DNA of 64,000 nucleotides from Gibbula magus (lineage: Eukaryota; Mollusca; Gastropoda; Trochida; Trochidae): positions 16,207,530 to 16,271,529 of the forward strand of contig OW388302.1 in NCBI GenBank assembly GCA_936450465.1, in the 5' to 3' direction. A program made the position numbers and the translations under genes. The notes under the pieces are model-generated. The model did no database searches. It saw only the letters and a program-made list of their open reading frames with translations, and was not told the DNA's origin. This document shows, piece after piece, positions 1 through 11,174 of the stretch (position 1 is its first letter; each line of letters opens with the position of its first letter).

Positions 1-671
1 TGTACAAACACGGTATAAATACATCGGTGGCGGATCCAGTAAGGTGCGGGGTGCGCCCTGCATGGCCATTGCTAAATTCGTTGTGCATTTGTAAGTTAGG
101 ATAGCTATAAGTTTACACTATGGTTCAACCTTATTAAAGTCGTTTTACAAACAAAACTATCCATCTTTTACACGTTTGGTTCATGCAGCTATTCAAACAG
201 TGACGTCATTGAACCTGTCAACATAGAGTAGGTGGAGTTCTAAAGGCAGTTTGAACCGGTAAAGAAAAATCTTAGTTGTTAAGACGTAGGTCGCTCCACA
301 AGAACTCGATATCGTAATTAAAACGGGTGGTAAAATTACGGTAAAAAACTTACACCCACTTGATGTATTCGTATATAAGGACTAAATTGTTGTGTTTATT
401 TTACCTTATGTTTTACCTACATTTAAATTACGGTATCTGGATTTTATGGGTTTTGTTTTTAGAAAATCGGTAGTCCAGGTTTATTAGTGATATCCTTGGT
501 GAATTCCATATTGGGTATACTTGTGTATGTCCAGATGTGCGAGCTGTATATTAAAAAGGAGCATTATAATTATTGTGTTAATCATTTCAAATTGGTAAAA
601 TTAATGCATTTTTATCGTAAAAAAGTTTTTGAGTTTGGTTAATTTTGGTATTTGAATTTCTATTTCCACAG
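1..671. other. unassigned AT-rich DNA
   Basis: No open reading frame, repeat or RNA gene could be supported. A perfect CRE-type palindrome TGACGTCA lies at 201-208. The segment ends in a pyrimidine-rich stretch plus CAG (655-671), which could be a splice acceptor for the exon-like piece that follows. Confidence 0.4.
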
Positions 672-1170
672 TCAGCTGTGTGATAAGAGGGTTGGCTTGC
701 AGTTATAGAGGCTTATACTCCAGTCGCCAAGTGTTGGAGCAGACGCCACCACGATAGAACATGTCAACGCCAGGTAAATACATATTTATGTACAATTTCA
801 AATATATTTCCACTCTTCATAATATTTAATAATAATACTTAATACGGCAATCCTTTTAAAAAACTTTGATCACAATAGTTTATATTAATATATATTTCTA
901 TCGATGCAAATAACACTGTGCAATGTATCTGAGAAGTAGCTATAGTACCATATAATAGCTTGTAAATGTTGAAATTCTCACACTTTTTAACTTTTTCTAT
1001 CGTTTCGTGTCGGTTTTAACTTGCATATCCTATTTTATTTACAGGAATTAAAGAGGCTGTCCTTGCAAACGCTAATGGAGGTAGAGGATATTGATAATCA
1101 TATGCACGTTGGAAAGATGAAGAAAATCTCATTTTCTTGTACTAAGGTCGAATAAACATTTAAAGAATAA
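672..1170 (+). CDS. candidate short two-exon transcript (micro-ORF)
   Basis: Not recognised. A possible exon at 672-773 is preceded by pyrimidines and CAG and ends at CAG|GTAAAT (donor at 774). A second possible exon starts after TATTTTATTTACAG at 1045. Joining them gives an ATG at 761 and a 20-residue reading frame, MSTPGIKEAVLANANGGRGY, stopping at 1092-1094. An AATAAA signal at 1151-1156 would close the transcript. All frames upstream of the ATG in the first exon contain stops, so that part would be 5' UTR. Splice sites and the polyadenylation signal are seen; the peptide and its expression are inference. It could equally be the tail of an upstream gene or a chance arrangement. Confidence 0.22.
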
Positions 1171-1469
1171 GCAATGTTTTTTCTTGTTCATCTGTGTTGA
1201 CATTGTGTCAGTTGTATTTGTGTTCCATATCAAACGATACCTTCCATTTGTTTATTAAAGTAATGCTGCTGATTGATTGTACACGATTAAACAAATGATG
1301 AATTTCTAAACATTTGCTGCTGATGTATTTCTGAAATAATATCTACCAATATGGTATGTCTGGATTGTTAATGTTGTGTTCAAGCAAGTGGGTGGTATGT
1401 TTTCTTTTGGACTCTGGTTTATACAGTTTTGATCCATGGTTAGATCTCAAACAGGTAAATCATGGTAAC

Positions 1470-1712
1470 GTTGTCTTTCCACGTCGCTGGCAAACCCTGA
1501 AATGGTGCAAATACGACCAAAATGCGACGGGACAGCAACGTCGCCATTCCACGTCGCAGACACGTAGTTTCGCCACGTCGCTGCCACGTCGTCTTGTCAC
1601 GTCGCCGGCAAACCCTGAAATGGTGCAAATACGACCAAAATGCGACCGGACGGCAACGTTGCCATGCGACCTTAATACAACGTGGCTGCGACGTCGTGTG
1701 CCTGCTGGGCTC
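1470..1712. repeat. CGTCG-rich dispersed repeat with internal duplication
   Basis: A GC-rich island of repeated CACGTCG/CGTCGC words contains two near-identical copies of a segment (GGCAAACCCTGAAATGGTGC plus its continuation) about 122 bp apart, near 1489 and 1611. It ends with GTGCCTGCTGGGC at 1698-1710. The composition contrasts sharply with the flanking AT-rich DNA. It looks like a dispersed non-autonomous element; overlapping ORFs on both strands are by-products of a CGTCG-rich repeat with few stops. Terminal repeats or a target duplication were not established. Confidence 0.5.
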
Positions 1713-1759
1713 TCTCAACAGAGATGAAGGATACTTCATCCCCAGAGCCTATCACCATT

Positions 1760-2100
1760 TGCTAAAGTAATCGCTGTTATTTAATGCAATCAATATGTCC
1801 ATTTCAAAATCTATGATACTGTGCTTTCCATTTTCACTTTGTAATCACCACCTCCTCAACGTGTACATCAATCTCATCTACTGTATCAATTTTACTTTAC
1901 CATATAAATTAATCTCATCTGTTGTATTAACTCATCTATTCAAAGCACATCAATCTCTTATATTGTATAAACATTCGCCTGGCCTCCAATCACCTCCCTA
2001 ATCCTTCATGCAGTCTCTGTACATCACATAACTGGCTTCCACTCAATTAGCTATTCAACCGTTGTCCATCAACTCTATTTATTGTATAAACAACTCATCT
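1760..2100. other. unassigned DNA with degenerate CATCAATCTCATCT words
   Basis: Loosely repeated short words (ATCAATCTC, AACTCATCT, TTGTATAAAC) recur between about 1850 and 2100, suggesting a very decayed tandem repeat. No coding or RNA feature is seen. Confidence 0.3.
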
Positions 2101-2106
2101 CCAATC

Positions 2107-2570
2107 TGGTTTTGGAATAAGCATTTAATGGTAACAAGAATTATACTATGGGAAAGATTGGTTAAAAACGAGGTCAGTTTCATTGATAAGTTTTATTATA
2201 AATGGCCTCATGTGTAATGCAATTCATGATGGAAGTGGAACTCTTTTAGCGCAGGGAAAAACTATTACCTAATATGGAGGAAGCTTACGTTAGCGTAGTA
2301 CAATCTTGTTTATGAATGAAAGAAGTGTAAATTCATTGATCGATTGAAGTTCCTTAATAGTTCTCGATTTAGTAAAGATAGCAATTTGTATAACAAGGTC
2401 TGTGTGTATTAAGAGGGATATATTGTATATCTTTACAGTACATGGGCTTCTAGCTGTTCTCATGATTTGTGAATAAATTGTTTTGCTGTCTTGTTGTCTT
2501 GATTTGTGGTGCATAGGCGAATGATTCATTGCTTGAATTAAAGGGAATTTGGTAATAATCATGCGAATGT
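2107..2570. repeat. local direct duplication, copy 1
   Basis: This segment is homologous to 3290-3755. Shared words in the same order include GTTTTGG-ATAAGCA, AACGAGG, GTTTCATTGATAAG, ATGGCC-CATGTGT, ATCTTGTTTATGAATGAA, TCTCGATTT and AAAGGGAATT. Divergence is considerable, with indels. No coding potential is evident. It may be a dispersed repeat family or a local duplication about 1.18 kb apart. Confidence 0.55.
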
Positions 2571-2579
2571 TGGGCTTGT

Positions 2580-3285
2580 AACTTACTATCGAAGAGATTT
2601 AAATAAAGTGTGTTGTTTCATTTAAAGTTGAATAAGACGCGTTCACTAGTACGTTCTTAGAACCAAATTTAGGCTTAGACAGCTCTCAGATCGTTGTTAT
2701 GTCATTTGACTTGAGCAGGTCTTGATAATTCCGCTCATGGGGGAAGTTCCCCTGGGTTATTAACAATCTGCCATTACAAGCCTGAAATGTTTTGTCTTGT
2801 TGATTAATTGTCTTATTTCAAAACTTTCTTATTATGCATTGTTATTTATGACACCCATTAACATTTATTAAGTTATTATGTTTTGATATTTCTTTGAAAC
2901 AAAAGTTTGGTTCATGGAGTCTAATTTGAAATGAAAACTGTATGAAACACAATTAAAGTTAAAACTTCTGCATTGAAAAAGAGGCGCATACGTTCCCGCG
3001 CCAATGTAAATACTTATGACGTCATATGCCATGATGACATCACAAATGTGGTAGCTACTTTTGGTGTCATGTTTGATGTAGAAGGGAGCAGCTGGAGTAG
3101 CTGTGTGTTAGAGTATGATATTATAATAATGTTTGAATAAAAGGAGAAGAAAAAGAATACAGTCGTACAATTGAAATAGTTTTCGAAAATAAAGGGAATG
3201 TAGAAGTCGCTGTTAAAGTCGTAGATGGTTATAGAATAAATGTGTGTGGATATGAGATAATGATGTATCAAATCCGTTACCCTTA
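2580..3285. other. unassigned spacer between the duplicated blocks
   Basis: No gene is supported. It contains a perfect palindrome GGGGAAGTTCCCC at 2740-2752 (NF-kB/Rel-like) and a CRE palindrome TGACGTCA at 3017-3024. Confidence 0.35.
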
Positions 3286-3289
3286 GCTA

Positions 3290-3755
3290 GTTTTGGTATA
3301 AGCACTTGATCATTTCCCTAAGTATACTGTGAATAAGATCGAATTAAAACGAGGGGAGTTTCATTGATAAGATTTATCGTAAATGGCCGCATGTGTCATG
3401 ATATTAATGATTGAAGCAGAAAATAAACCTGTTGCCTAATTTGGAAGCAGCTTACTATAACATAGTAACATCTTGTTTATGAATGAATGAAGTGTTATTC
3501 TTTGATTCGTGATAAGTCCCTAATAAGTCTCGATTTTGTAAGGGTAGCAAATTGCAAAAGAAAGGCTTTGTATAATCAATGCGAATCATAGAACATATTT
3601 GAAGTTTTACCTTATTAACTTTTGTGGTAGGAAATGTATTTACCGCTAATGGGCCTCTTGCTGTTCATTCTGCTTGCTTTATTGACTTCAGTTTTCAACA
3701 AAAGGGAATTCAGGAATTCAGGAATTTGGTAATCAGTATGCATCCCCAACACCAA
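3290..3755. repeat. local direct duplication, copy 2
   Basis: Second copy of the block at 2107-2570, with the same word order and many substitutions. It carries a small tandem AGGAATTC duplication near 3707-3722. No reading frame is conserved between the copies, so it is non-coding as far as can be seen. Confidence 0.55.
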
Positions 3756-5600
3756 CCCCATGTCTGTATGTGCATGTATCACTTTATCAATCACTAATTA
3801 AATACGATATCATCTCCAATATATAGCAGTCTATGTTTCGTTCCTCAATGCTGAATAAATAATATTTCCCGCAATTCCTCCTTACATGAGTTGTCCATTA
3901 CTTTTCTTTTAATACTATTGGAGAAATGTGTACTGGAAGGCTATGACCCGACACAAACAATGCGAGAAAAGCGTGCATCCCGGGCTGCTTGGTAACTGTG
4001 TGGCATGTTCAAGAGTAGAAACATGTACATACTGAGTTGTAGGCAACACAAAGGCGCAAATGAGAACAAGTGCATTTGAACAAACTGTTGTCTGATTTTA
4101 CGAGTGAATGAGTTTTGTGAGTAAACGAAAATGATGACAAAAGGGCAATATTTTCTGGAGAGAATACATTAATGAATAATAATTAATTAATAATTACTGA
4201 AGAAAAATAAAGACTTTCTTATGCTTGATATATTATAGTTTGTGTGGAAGCAAAACGAGACAAGAAGTTTTGGTGTTGGTGTTGGTTTTGGTGAATATTT
4301 CCCCGAAGGTGAACAACTCATTCCTAATATGGCAGTGTCTACGTCACATAGTAAAATATGTTAATCAATGTATGATTTAAGCACAATTTTTCTAAATTAA
4401 AATACATTTACATTTGTAAATGACAAATAACCAATCATTCAAACAATTGTTTGTTTATATAAACTAATGTGTTGATGTTCGACAGTAGTCAAGCTTTCAC
4501 ACGGGGTCAAGGACAAATTCCAGGTAATCCCTTATACATGACGTCATGTTCAGGGATTCTCGTTTCAACCGGTGGTTAACCATTTCAATAAAATACGCTT
4601 GTGTGAGGAAAATGAGCACCGAAAACAGGGTATTGAGGAGAACTGTGTGCTTATGTTACTTCTCGGTCATCCCATCACGTCAGTTGCTTGTCTAGACTGA
4701 CTATAGGGCCTTTATAAGCTACAGACTAGGATTTCAATTTCATTTATAATTTGATTAGCGCAGATATGGTAGATGATGAGACAAACAAATCTATTCACAA
4801 AATGCTAAGGCTACCTTCCTTTATTACGTTATAATATCAAGATGGGCATTTTTCAAAACACAGAAAAGTCGAGAAAATGCAGCAAGGTAGAGACTGTCAC
4901 GAGTTATGATTTGTTAGGGAAATTGAAGAATTATAAACTAAGAGTCAACACTTCAACATACAATGTAATGCAATGTTTTAGAGATGACATCTACACAGCA
5001 CATTCTCCAATGAAAGCTTAAGTTAAGATGAAATCAGTATGTAGGAAAAAACCTAGTAAACATTAACTACACGTGTGCAAGACTTCATCAACGGCTCACT
5101 TGATGCTTGCTGCTGTTTGTTCACTTTCAGTGTCAGTGAAGCAGATCTGCCTCTAAACATCACAGTGCGTGCTGCTACACTAGTAAAGAAGAGTCAACGA
5201 AATGAAACAAGGTCCAGTTGGTTGTTAGATAGCGTCTGGTGCACGTTATAACTGGACAATTAATGAAACAATCATGAGACAGGGTTTTTTTTCAAATTAA
5301 AAGCAAAATTCCAATTCAAAAGCCATGCTCTATGGGTTCCATTTCAATCAAAAAGAAGCATGTCGACAGCCAAGCTATCTGCCCGAGCAAGCATACCATG
5401 TCGATATCATCCAGTCAGGAAGAAATTTCATATTTTCACGGGTGTTGAAATTAGCCATGTTCATGTTGAATAATTCGTTATGTTCAACAATTGTTTTATG
5501 AGGTCAAAATCATGAACCTTTTATTAACGGAGTTACGGAAATAACATATGTGTTCACTGAAGCTTCAAAGACAGATACTGACTTATAAATCCTAGAATTC
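3756..5600. other. unassigned DNA
   Basis: No gene or RNA is supported. A CRE palindrome lies at 4539-4546. The stretch near 4305-4335 (CAACTCATTCC-AATATGG) resembles 54333-54355, and the next homologous stretch (5605 on) resembles 55685 on at nearly the same offset. This suggests an old collinear duplication about 50 kb apart. Confidence 0.3.
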
Positions 5601-5604
5601 CATT

Positions 5605-5880
5605 GTTACATTACATTTCATCATCCAAAACTGTGTTCAACAGGAGATAATGTTTTGGCAGTAGATATTGCCCAATAACCCGCAGCCGTCAACTGCATGA
5701 TGTTAAGTCACAATTATATGACGTCATAAACATGGCAACGTCACACTGCTATGAAATGACTGCATTGACTGAAAGTCAGAAGGCTGTGATGTGTTCTAGG
5801 TTCACCATAATTACTGAATGGGACTTGTGTCTTCCTTTTTATATCAAATGATTCAAACACTCTTTGATAAAAGTAAATAA
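5605..5880. repeat. diverged duplicate of 55685-56030
   Basis: Shared sequence in order: AAAACTGTGTTCAACAGGAG, the CRE-containing word ATGACGTCATAAACATG (5718-5734), then ACTCTTTGATAAAAGTAAA at the end. The distant copy is in the same orientation. No reading frame is conserved. Either a dispersed repeat or the trace of a large duplication. Confidence 0.5.
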
Positions 5881-5884
5881 TTAA

Positions 5885-6690
5885 TGTGTAATTTTTATCA
5901 AGTCATGATATGTGAGATTGCCCACATCTACAGTTAAATGGTAAAATCCTCGCTGCAGTGCTATTACTAAAGCTGATTCCCAAGTGTATGCTTTGTACAA
6001 TTGATAAAGATGATTTGAAACCAAGCAATGTGCTTTGGTAATATCATATGTTGAAAATAACTGGCATTTGGTTATTAACATGTGATATGGCTGTACTCTT
6101 CTGTTCAATGGTGTGATTGTGGTCAATTAACAATTTCTAGTGTCACAAGACGTTGAACCAAGTATTCTGTCATCGGTCCTGCCCATACATAGAAAGAAGT
6201 GTTCGTAAAATATCATCGAAGACTGAACCTTTGAAATAAATTTTAGCTCCATCATTTTTTATTTAGAGTTGGGGTTTTTTTTCACATCCACCCAGAAATA
6301 TGTAAGTATTTGTGTCCTTGTCAGGTCTCTGCTATGTTCTGCAGAATTTAAATTGGACCTGTTCAATATCTTTAAAATAGTCAGTCTCATATTTCTGCAT
6401 TCTGTCATATATATTAAACAATTTATTATAATTTAACTGTACAAAGATTATTAAAATATGTTTCATGAAAATAAAGCTTAATGCGTATATCAGTATATCA
6501 TATGTCCGACGTGGAGTTTTATCTGTTATTTGTACTAATAAATGCACTAAACACGAAGAAATATCCACATTTTATTTTATTTTATGTACTGATAAATGTA
6601 CAATATTACCGTTTGTAGCTCTGGTAAACAAATAGTTGGGAACGAAGTATATATGTTTACATATCAATTGCTTGATTGTTGTATTTAAAA
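5885..6690. other. unassigned DNA
   Basis: AT-rich, with short open frames only. No homology was recognised and no repeat structure is evident. Confidence 0.3.
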
Positions 6691-6760
6691 TAAGTAAGTA
6701 TAATTAACAGGAAATTTGAGAAAACATAACATGCAAAAAAACGTGCTACAGTGTCTTTAA
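6690..6760. mobile_element. solo end of a TTAA-flanked MITE
   Basis: The stretch ending GCAAAAAAACGTGCTACAG...TTTAA matches the right end of the complete MITE at 18189-18538, including the AGGAAATTTGA-like lead-in and a terminal TTAA at 6757-6760. No matching left end was found upstream, so the copy is truncated or decayed. Confidence 0.5.
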
Positions 6761-7053
6761 ACGATTCAAGCACAACCATAGTTGTGCAACCCTGTCTCAA
6801 TACACACACAACCCTGTCTCAATATAATGCCAGTTGGGGAGACAAACTCTTTATAAGACATGATTTGGGAATCACAACTTATACATTTTCCAATAGCAAA
6901 TAATGGTAAGATCCGGCAGTTAATGTCTACAAGTTCAACTGAGGTACACAAAGAGGACATATATAACGAGTCTACCGTTTTCTATGGATAGGGCTTATCG
7001 AGTCCCTTAACTTTTCATTTCTCTGTTTCCTCTTCCATTTCTTTTATTTTAGC

Positions 7054-7368
7054 GTTGCTGGTGATATTTTCAACTTGACTCGACCAACAACAGTCCAGTC
7101 ATTCCATAAACCGGGTGTATTCGCTCAAATGTTCACATTTGTTCGTGAAAGTTATCAGCTTCCCGTAGATACTATACAAGTTTTCTTCAAAATTACATTC
7201 CACTATATGAGCATGACTAAACTGCAATCCGAATTTACTGATATGTCCCCAAAAATAGAGCTCATGTTTGAGATAATTGGTCAACTCAAGTATGATCAGT
7301 TTTTAAAACGGTGGCCTGAAACAGATCGCAAGAACACAACTTTCAAGGAAAATTATTTATGCTGATTT
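7054..7368 (+). CDS. unrecognised protein, candidate C-terminal exon
   Basis: A long pyrimidine tract (about 7018-7050) ends in TTTTAG at 7047-7052, an excellent splice acceptor. Just downstream, one frame is open for about 104 codons to a TGA at 7366-7368. It encodes a protein that begins VAGDIFNLTRPTTVQSF and contains VFAQMFTFVRES, KITFHYMSMTKLQ and IGQLKYDQFLKRW. The predicted segment is rich in hydrophobic and aromatic residues at helical spacing, has no cysteine until its final residue, and is moderately basic. I do not recognise the family. There is no upstream ATG in frame within the exon before residue 35, which fits a terminal exon of a multi-exon gene. Alternatives are a decayed transposon-encoded protein or a chance ORF behind a good acceptor. 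Confidence 0.4.
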
Positions 7369-7429
7369 TGGGCAACCCTTTAACGAAGCAGGCCACCGAA
7401 ACTGAATTTTAAATATTTTGACAGGCGCA

Positions 7430-7707
7430 AACCTTTCATTGGCCAGTTTCATGTCACCGCTTTGTACTGGAGTCAACAGTCATTGAGTCAAGCAGCAATG
7501 GTCGCTCTGTGTTGTGATGGTGGTTCTTCAATTTTTGATTGTTCAATATGAGTTTCTAAGCTAGTTACAAAGATTTTCCGAGATTCTAGTGTTTATTGGT
7601 GGACTTATTGAGGTTATTCAGTTTTGTGATATTCAGACATTGACGGGGAAGGATTCAACAGCATGCTCCTTCGATTGTGGTTCCTTGACAAGACAGGCCC
7701 AACTTAG
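7430..7707 (+). other. candidate non-coding first exon with strong donor
   Basis: The sequence is less AT-rich than its surroundings, with a CCAAT-like ATTGGCC near 7439. It ends at CTTAG|GTAAGTAC (donor at 7708), a near-consensus 5' splice site. Frames inside are short; the first ATG (about 7498) opens only 17 codons. It could be a 5' UTR exon of a gene continuing downstream, but no partner exon was found in the next several kilobases. Confidence 0.25.
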
Positions 7708-7709
7708 GT

Positions 7710-8400
7710 AAGTACGTGTTTTCTGTGCCAGTCAAGTTAACAGAGTTTATTCAATGTATATCCATGATCAGGTGATTGTTTAAGATATGTGTTCTTGTTT
7801 AAAGTAATGAGTTTGTGCTTAGTTTAATAGTTTGATTGTTTCACTATAATATTAGGTTAAGTCTTCCATGCCTCTTTTCCCGCGAAATCGCATGTGGCTG
7901 CCAGCTCATGAATATTCAGTAGCTCAGCGAAATGTCACGTGGCAACTGTCTGATGAATATAAGTGTGTATGACAAGAAATCGTCTGTCTGTTTAATTTAT
8001 CCAACTAGATTACTAAACTTTATTTACATGCATCAGCGATGTTTACACATGTGACATGACTTGTTTACAAACACTGACAACTGCATTGATGACACAATTA
8101 CATTTTACAATTTATTTTTAAAATGTCTATTTTGCCTTGAAAAAAAATGCTTGAATTTAAGTTTTGGGTGTGTTAAAGGTTTATTACAGCACTTCCTTCA
8201 TGAAATTATTGCCTTTAAACTTTTCTAAATGACATTCATAGTTCATGGCTAGTAAACATTGATCTAAGCATTGTTACATGTAGATTAAAATGTGTTCATT
8301 GGTCATTGATGTAGCATCTCTTACAACACGTAATATTAGGATGCTTAAATTGTGCATTGTAATCTTTTTATACTATAGATATTGGACTTACAATTGTGAT
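7710..8400. other. unassigned DNA
   Basis: No gene is seen. The word GCTCATGAATATTCA at about 7905 recurs at about 47883, suggesting a shared dispersed repeat fragment. Confidence 0.3.
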
Positions 8401-8404
8401 TTTG

Positions 8405-9090
8405 AAATGGGCTCTGTCCGTCTGTCCGTTCGACCATTTGTTCATTCCATCATCCGTCCTTCTATAAATCATTTACTGAGCAGATCTAAAAAAAACGTCT
8501 TTGTCTTTGTGACTATTGTCAAGTGTAGATGAGGCCTCAAGTATTTTCAATTTCATCAGAATTTGAGTTTTAGCCATTTCCATGGAAACTACATGGATTT
8601 TCATTTCCAGAGCAGATCTCAAAAACCGTCAGACATAGCTCAATGAAACTTGGTGTGTTTAACAATCGTCAAGTGAAGATGTGATTTTGTGTATTTTCAA
8701 CTTCTTTGAAATCAGATTTGTATCCGTATCCTTGGAAACACAACATGGGCTTTTGTTTCCGGAGCAGATCTAAAAAACCATAAGGTATAGCATAACAAGA
8801 CTTCATTTGTGAAACAATCATCTCATGTGTAGGTGTGCCTTTTGGTATTTTCAACTTCTTCAGAATTGTATTTTAGCTGTTCAGCTGTTTCCAAGGAAAT
8901 GCAACATGGGCTTTTGTTTCCAGAGCAGATCTCACAAAACGTAATAAACATCACAACAAAGCTTGGTGCGTGTAACAAACATCAAGTGTAGCTTTGCCTT
9001 TTAGTGTGTTCCACTTCTTCAGAATTTTCTTTGTAGCCATTAAGTTTTACTCAACATTAAGTGTCTGATCGAGAGGTCCAGGGGCTGGGG
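8405..9090 (-). mobile_element. pearl/HINE-like tandem-repeat element, copy 1
   Basis: It begins with a GTCCGTCTGTCCGTTC microsatellite (8417-8432), followed by about four diverged units of 130-160 bp. Each unit carries GAGCAGATCT (near 8478, 8610, 8762, 8923), a TGTTTCC-GAGCAG block and a TATTTTCAACTTCTTC block. The far end has a small hairpin CCAG-GGG-CTGG at 9078-9088. This microsatellite / tandem core / terminal hairpin layout is that of mollusc pearl elements and Helentron-derived HINEs. Strand is arbitrary: the GGAC end is taken as the 3' end. It is non-coding. Confidence 0.55.
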
Positions 9091-9274
9091 AACTTTGTCT
9101 ACTGTAAAGAACTGTTTTACATGCAGTAAGATTTGGTTCCAATGCTTCCCTGAATTTCAGCGCAGTACCACGAGTGGTTTGCTAGTTACAGCAGATCTCT
9201 TGAGGTTTCACTGCAATGCCAAGACTGGTGTTACAAGCTTTCTCTCTGTAATTGTCCTCCAAAAACTCTGTTGG

Positions 9275-9670
9275 GTTATGGGGATATTGAAATGGACTCC
9301 TTCCGTCCGTCCGTCCGTTCGTTCCTTCATTCGTCTGTCCATTCTGAAATTGTTTCCGCAGCATATCTAAAAAAACGTAAGTCATAACTGCACAATACTT
9401 GCTGCGTGTGACAATTGTCAAGTGTACATGTGACTTTTAGTATTTTCAAATTTCTTTGATTTTTTTCTTAGCGTTTCAGCCGTTTCCATGGAAACAAAAC
9501 ATGGGCTTTCTTTTCCGGAGCAGATCTCAAAAACTGTTTGGCATAGAACATAACTTGGTGTATGGAACAGTAGTAATGTGTAGATGTACCTTTTGCTATT
9601 TTCAACTTTTCACTTTTTGTTCCCTTGTTTACATGGAAACGCAACTTATATTCCTCCCTTGGTCTGAGTA
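9275..9670 (-). mobile_element. pearl/HINE-like element, copy 2 of the same family
   Basis: Starts at about GGGATATTGAAATGG (compare ATTTTGAAATGG at 8400), then a CCGTCCGTCCGTCCGTTCG microsatellite, then about two diverged units with GCAGCATATCT/GAGCAGATCT and the TATTTTCAA block. Same orientation as copy 1 and about 190 bp downstream of its end. No clear terminal hairpin was seen, so the far end is probably truncated. Confidence 0.5.
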
Positions 9671-10339
9671 AATTTGAACATATTCACCAGCAAAGATGAA
9701 AGGAAAAGGGAGATATAGAGAATGTACATTTTACTTAAGCAGTGGTTACCATATATATACTAACTTTGATAGTCTTCACGTTAGACAGTACAGAGCATGA
9801 CAGTGTACAATAAACACTCTACTGATAACTTAAATATAAATCACTGAAGGGAATATAAACGAAACCAAGTTAGTAGTTATACAGTGGAGATTGTTGAGAT
9901 CAGGACTCGTATTCTTCACGTTAGGCAGTACAGAGCATGACAGTGTACAATAAACACTCTACTGATAACTTAGATATAAATCACTGAAGGGAATATAAAC
10001 GAAACCAAGTTAGTAGTTAGACAGTGGAGATTGTTGAGATTAGGACTCGTATTCTTCACGTTAGGCAGTACAGAGCATGACAGTGTACAATAAACACTCT
10101 ACTGATAACTTAAATATAAATCACTGAAGGGAATATAAACGAAACCAAGTTAGTAGTTAGACAGTGGAGATTGTTGAGATCAGGACTCGTATTCTTCACG
10201 TTAGGCAGTACAGAGCATGACAGTGTACAATAAACACTCTACTGATAACTTAGATATAACTCACTGAAGGGAATATAAACGAAACCAAGTTAGTAGTTAG
10301 ACAGTGGAGATTGTTGAGATTAGGACTCGTATTCTTCAC

Positions 10340-10399
10340 CTCGCCGCTAATGGCTGCAACACTGCCAAAGCGGTGTTAAACAATAACTCACTCACTCAC
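10340..10399 (-). mobile_element. SINE 3'-tail fragment inside satellite
   Basis: Read on the minus strand it is a GTGAGTGAGTGAG repeat, then TTATTGTTTAACACCGC, then a short AATGGC-type segment. It resembles the TTTAACGCCGCTTT ends of the SINEs at 14.8 and 48.0 kb. The satellite word GTATTCTTCA occurs on both sides, consistent with an 11 bp target duplication. Confidence 0.6.
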
Positions 10400-11110
10400 G
10401 TATTCTTCATGTTAGGCAGTACAGAGCATGACAGTGTACAATAAACACTCTACTGGTAACTTAAATATAAATCACTGAAGGGAATATAAACGAAACCAAG
10501 TTAGTAGTTAGACAGTGGAGATTGTTGAGATTAGGACTCGTATTCTTCACTTTAGGCAGTACAGAGCATGACAGTGTACAATAAACACTCTACTGATAAC
10601 TTAAATATAAAACACTGAAGGGAATATAAACGAAACCAAGTTAGTAGTTATACAGTGGAGATTGTTGAGATCAGGACTCGTATTCTTCACGTTAGGCAGT
10701 ACAGAGCATGACAGTGTACAATAAACACTCTACTGATAACTTAAATATAAAACACTGAAGGGAATATAAACGAAACCAAGTTAGTAGTTAGACAGTGGAG
10801 ATTGTTGAGATTAGGACTCGTATTCTTCACGTTAGGCAGTACAGAGCATGACAGTGTACAATAAACACTCTACTGATAACTTAAATATAAATCACTGAAG
10901 GGAATATAAACGAAACCAAGTTAGTAGTTATACAGTGGAGATTGTTGAGATCAGGACTCGTATTCTTTACGTTAGGCAGTACAGAGCATGACAGTGTACA
11001 ATAAACACTCTACAGATAACTTAGATATAAATCACTGAAGGGAATATAAACGAAACCAAGTTAGTAGTTAGACAGTGGAGATTGTTGAGATTAGGACTCG
11101 TATTCTTCAC

Positions 11111-11174
11111 CTCGCCGCTAATGGCTGCAATACTGCCAAAGCGGCGTTAAACAATAACTCACTCACTCACTCAC
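11111..11174 (-). mobile_element. SINE 3'-tail fragment, second copy
   Basis: Same insert as at 10340-10399, in the same position of the 140 bp monomer. It has one extra ACTC unit and two substitutions (AACACTG/AATACTG, GGTGTT/GGCGTT). Identical placement shows it was copied with the satellite rather than inserted independently. Confidence 0.6.

Noticed and set aside
1440..1770. Three overlapping ORFs rich in RR/SRR residues
   Set aside because: Result of CGTCG-rich repeat DNA lacking stops in several frames on both strands.
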